This document shows positions 5,554 through 5,789 of a DNA stretch of 5,789 bases, piece by piece. The notes under the pieces are model-generated. The model searched no databases. It had not been told where the DNA came from and was given only the letters and a program-made list of their open reading frames with translations. Each line of letters begins with the position of its first letter. Position 1 is the first letter of the stretch. Source of the DNA: Acidobacteriaceae bacterium (GTDB lineage Bacteria > Acidobacteriota > Terriglobia > Terriglobales > Acidobacteriaceae); contig PLST01000236.1 of assembly GCA_003164255.1 (NCBI GenBank), positions 2,054 to 7,842 of the forward strand. Direction: 5' to 3'. The translations under genes were made by a program, and so were the position numbers.

Positions 5554-5789
5554 GTCGTTGAGCGCCCCTCGGGCGTCGCCTGCAATAAACCAGTTCGGAT
5601 ACCAATCCATCGGAGCAGTTCCGCAGCAAGTAGATGATTGGGATCTTCGACAAGCAACTGTTCCAACTGACGCACCGCCTTCTCAGTATTGCCAAGTCCA
5701 TCATGGGCAAGGGCACTCAGCAGAAGCGCATCGACATTGTTCCGCTTGTCAAGGTCGTCTTCAAAGAGGAGCAGGTTCGGCAGAGAAGT
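5550..5789 (-). CDS. C-terminal end of a TPR protein, probably DUF5107 type; 5' part outside window
   Basis: An open minus-strand frame enters from the right edge with no start in view and runs 79 codons to TGA at 5552-5550. It contains LLLFEDDLDKRNNVDALLL, then a clear tetratricopeptide helix pair: LLSALAHDGLGNTEKAVRQL followed by LEQLLVEDPNHLLAAELL, with the typical LG..EKA and DPNH..A spacing (residues about 23-59). The 'FEDDLxxRN' segment before a last TPR resembles the end of long DUF5107/TPR proteins often found beside glycoside hydrolases and sugar transporters in Bacteroidota and Acidobacteriota; this is from memory. The last 18 residues (WIGIRTGLLQATPEGRSTT region) are not TPR. Its stop overlaps the transporter start by four bases, implying one mRNA and translational coupling. 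Coding is near certain; the DUF5107 label is moderate. Confidence 0.75.
   Translation of the reverse strand, partial: TSLPNLLLFEDDLDKRNNVDALLLSALAHDGLGNTEKAVRQLEQLLVEDPNHLLAAELLRWIGIRTGLLQATPEGRSTT
5565..5570 (-). promoter_or_regulatory. ribosome binding site of the transporter gene
   Basis: GAGGGG on the minus strand lies 11 bases before ATG 5553, inside the 3' end of the TPR coding region. The spacing is slightly long but usable. No comparable purine run precedes the alternative ATG at 5610. Confidence 0.5.

Noticed and set aside
5438..5716. 92-codon minus-strand frame spanning the TPR/transporter junction
   Set aside because: Overlaps both real genes in another frame, Arg/Cys-rich, no domain; the TPR frame (5550-5789) explains this DNA.
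1..5789. CRISPR, tRNA/rRNA, insertion sequence, toxin-antitoxin or defence system
   Set aside because: No direct repeat array, cloverleaf, transposase, or short paired antitoxin/toxin frames could be found; the window is explained by carbohydrate-use genes.

Overview
The window looks like chromosomal DNA of a Gram-negative, plant-matter-degrading bacterium. The best guess is Acidobacteriota (Granulicella/Terriglobus/Edaphobacter-like), because of the style of the GH28, GH59 and DUF5107/TPR-like proteins and the TTTA-loop hairpin pair between genes. This assignment rests on recognised sequence style, not on a database search.

Layout. On the plus strand lie the 3' part of a GH28 (polygalacturonase-fold) gene that runs in from the left edge (1-993), a short spacer holding a possible remnant of an SRPBCC-type gene (997-1065), and a complete cutC-family gene (1173-1925). 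A convergent intergenic stretch (1926-2088) is packed with four stem-loops. On the minus strand, reading from the right edge leftwards, is an apparent operon: the last 79 codons of a TPR protein (5550-5789, probably of the DUF5107 type), an MFS sugar/H+ symporter of the XylE/GLUT type (4126-5553) whose ATG overlaps the TPR stop codon as ATGA, and a secreted GH59 galactocerebrosidase-like beta-galactosidase (2089-4080) only a few tens of bases further on.

How it fits together. The GH59 enzyme carries a signal peptide and both catalytic glutamates, so it should release galactose from a beta-galactoside outside the cytoplasm. The linked symporter keeps the proton-coupling Asp/Arg and most sugar-contact residues, and could import the product. 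The GH28 neighbour points to pectin or rhamnogalacturonan as the wider substrate, although it lacks the usual GH28 His and Arg. CutC has no assured function. The whole is best read as a small carbohydrate-use locus. Its unusual parts are a GH59 in an operon with a transporter and a TPR protein, a GH28 with a changed active site, and the hairpin cluster. I found no CRISPR array, tRNA, rRNA, insertion sequence or defence system.
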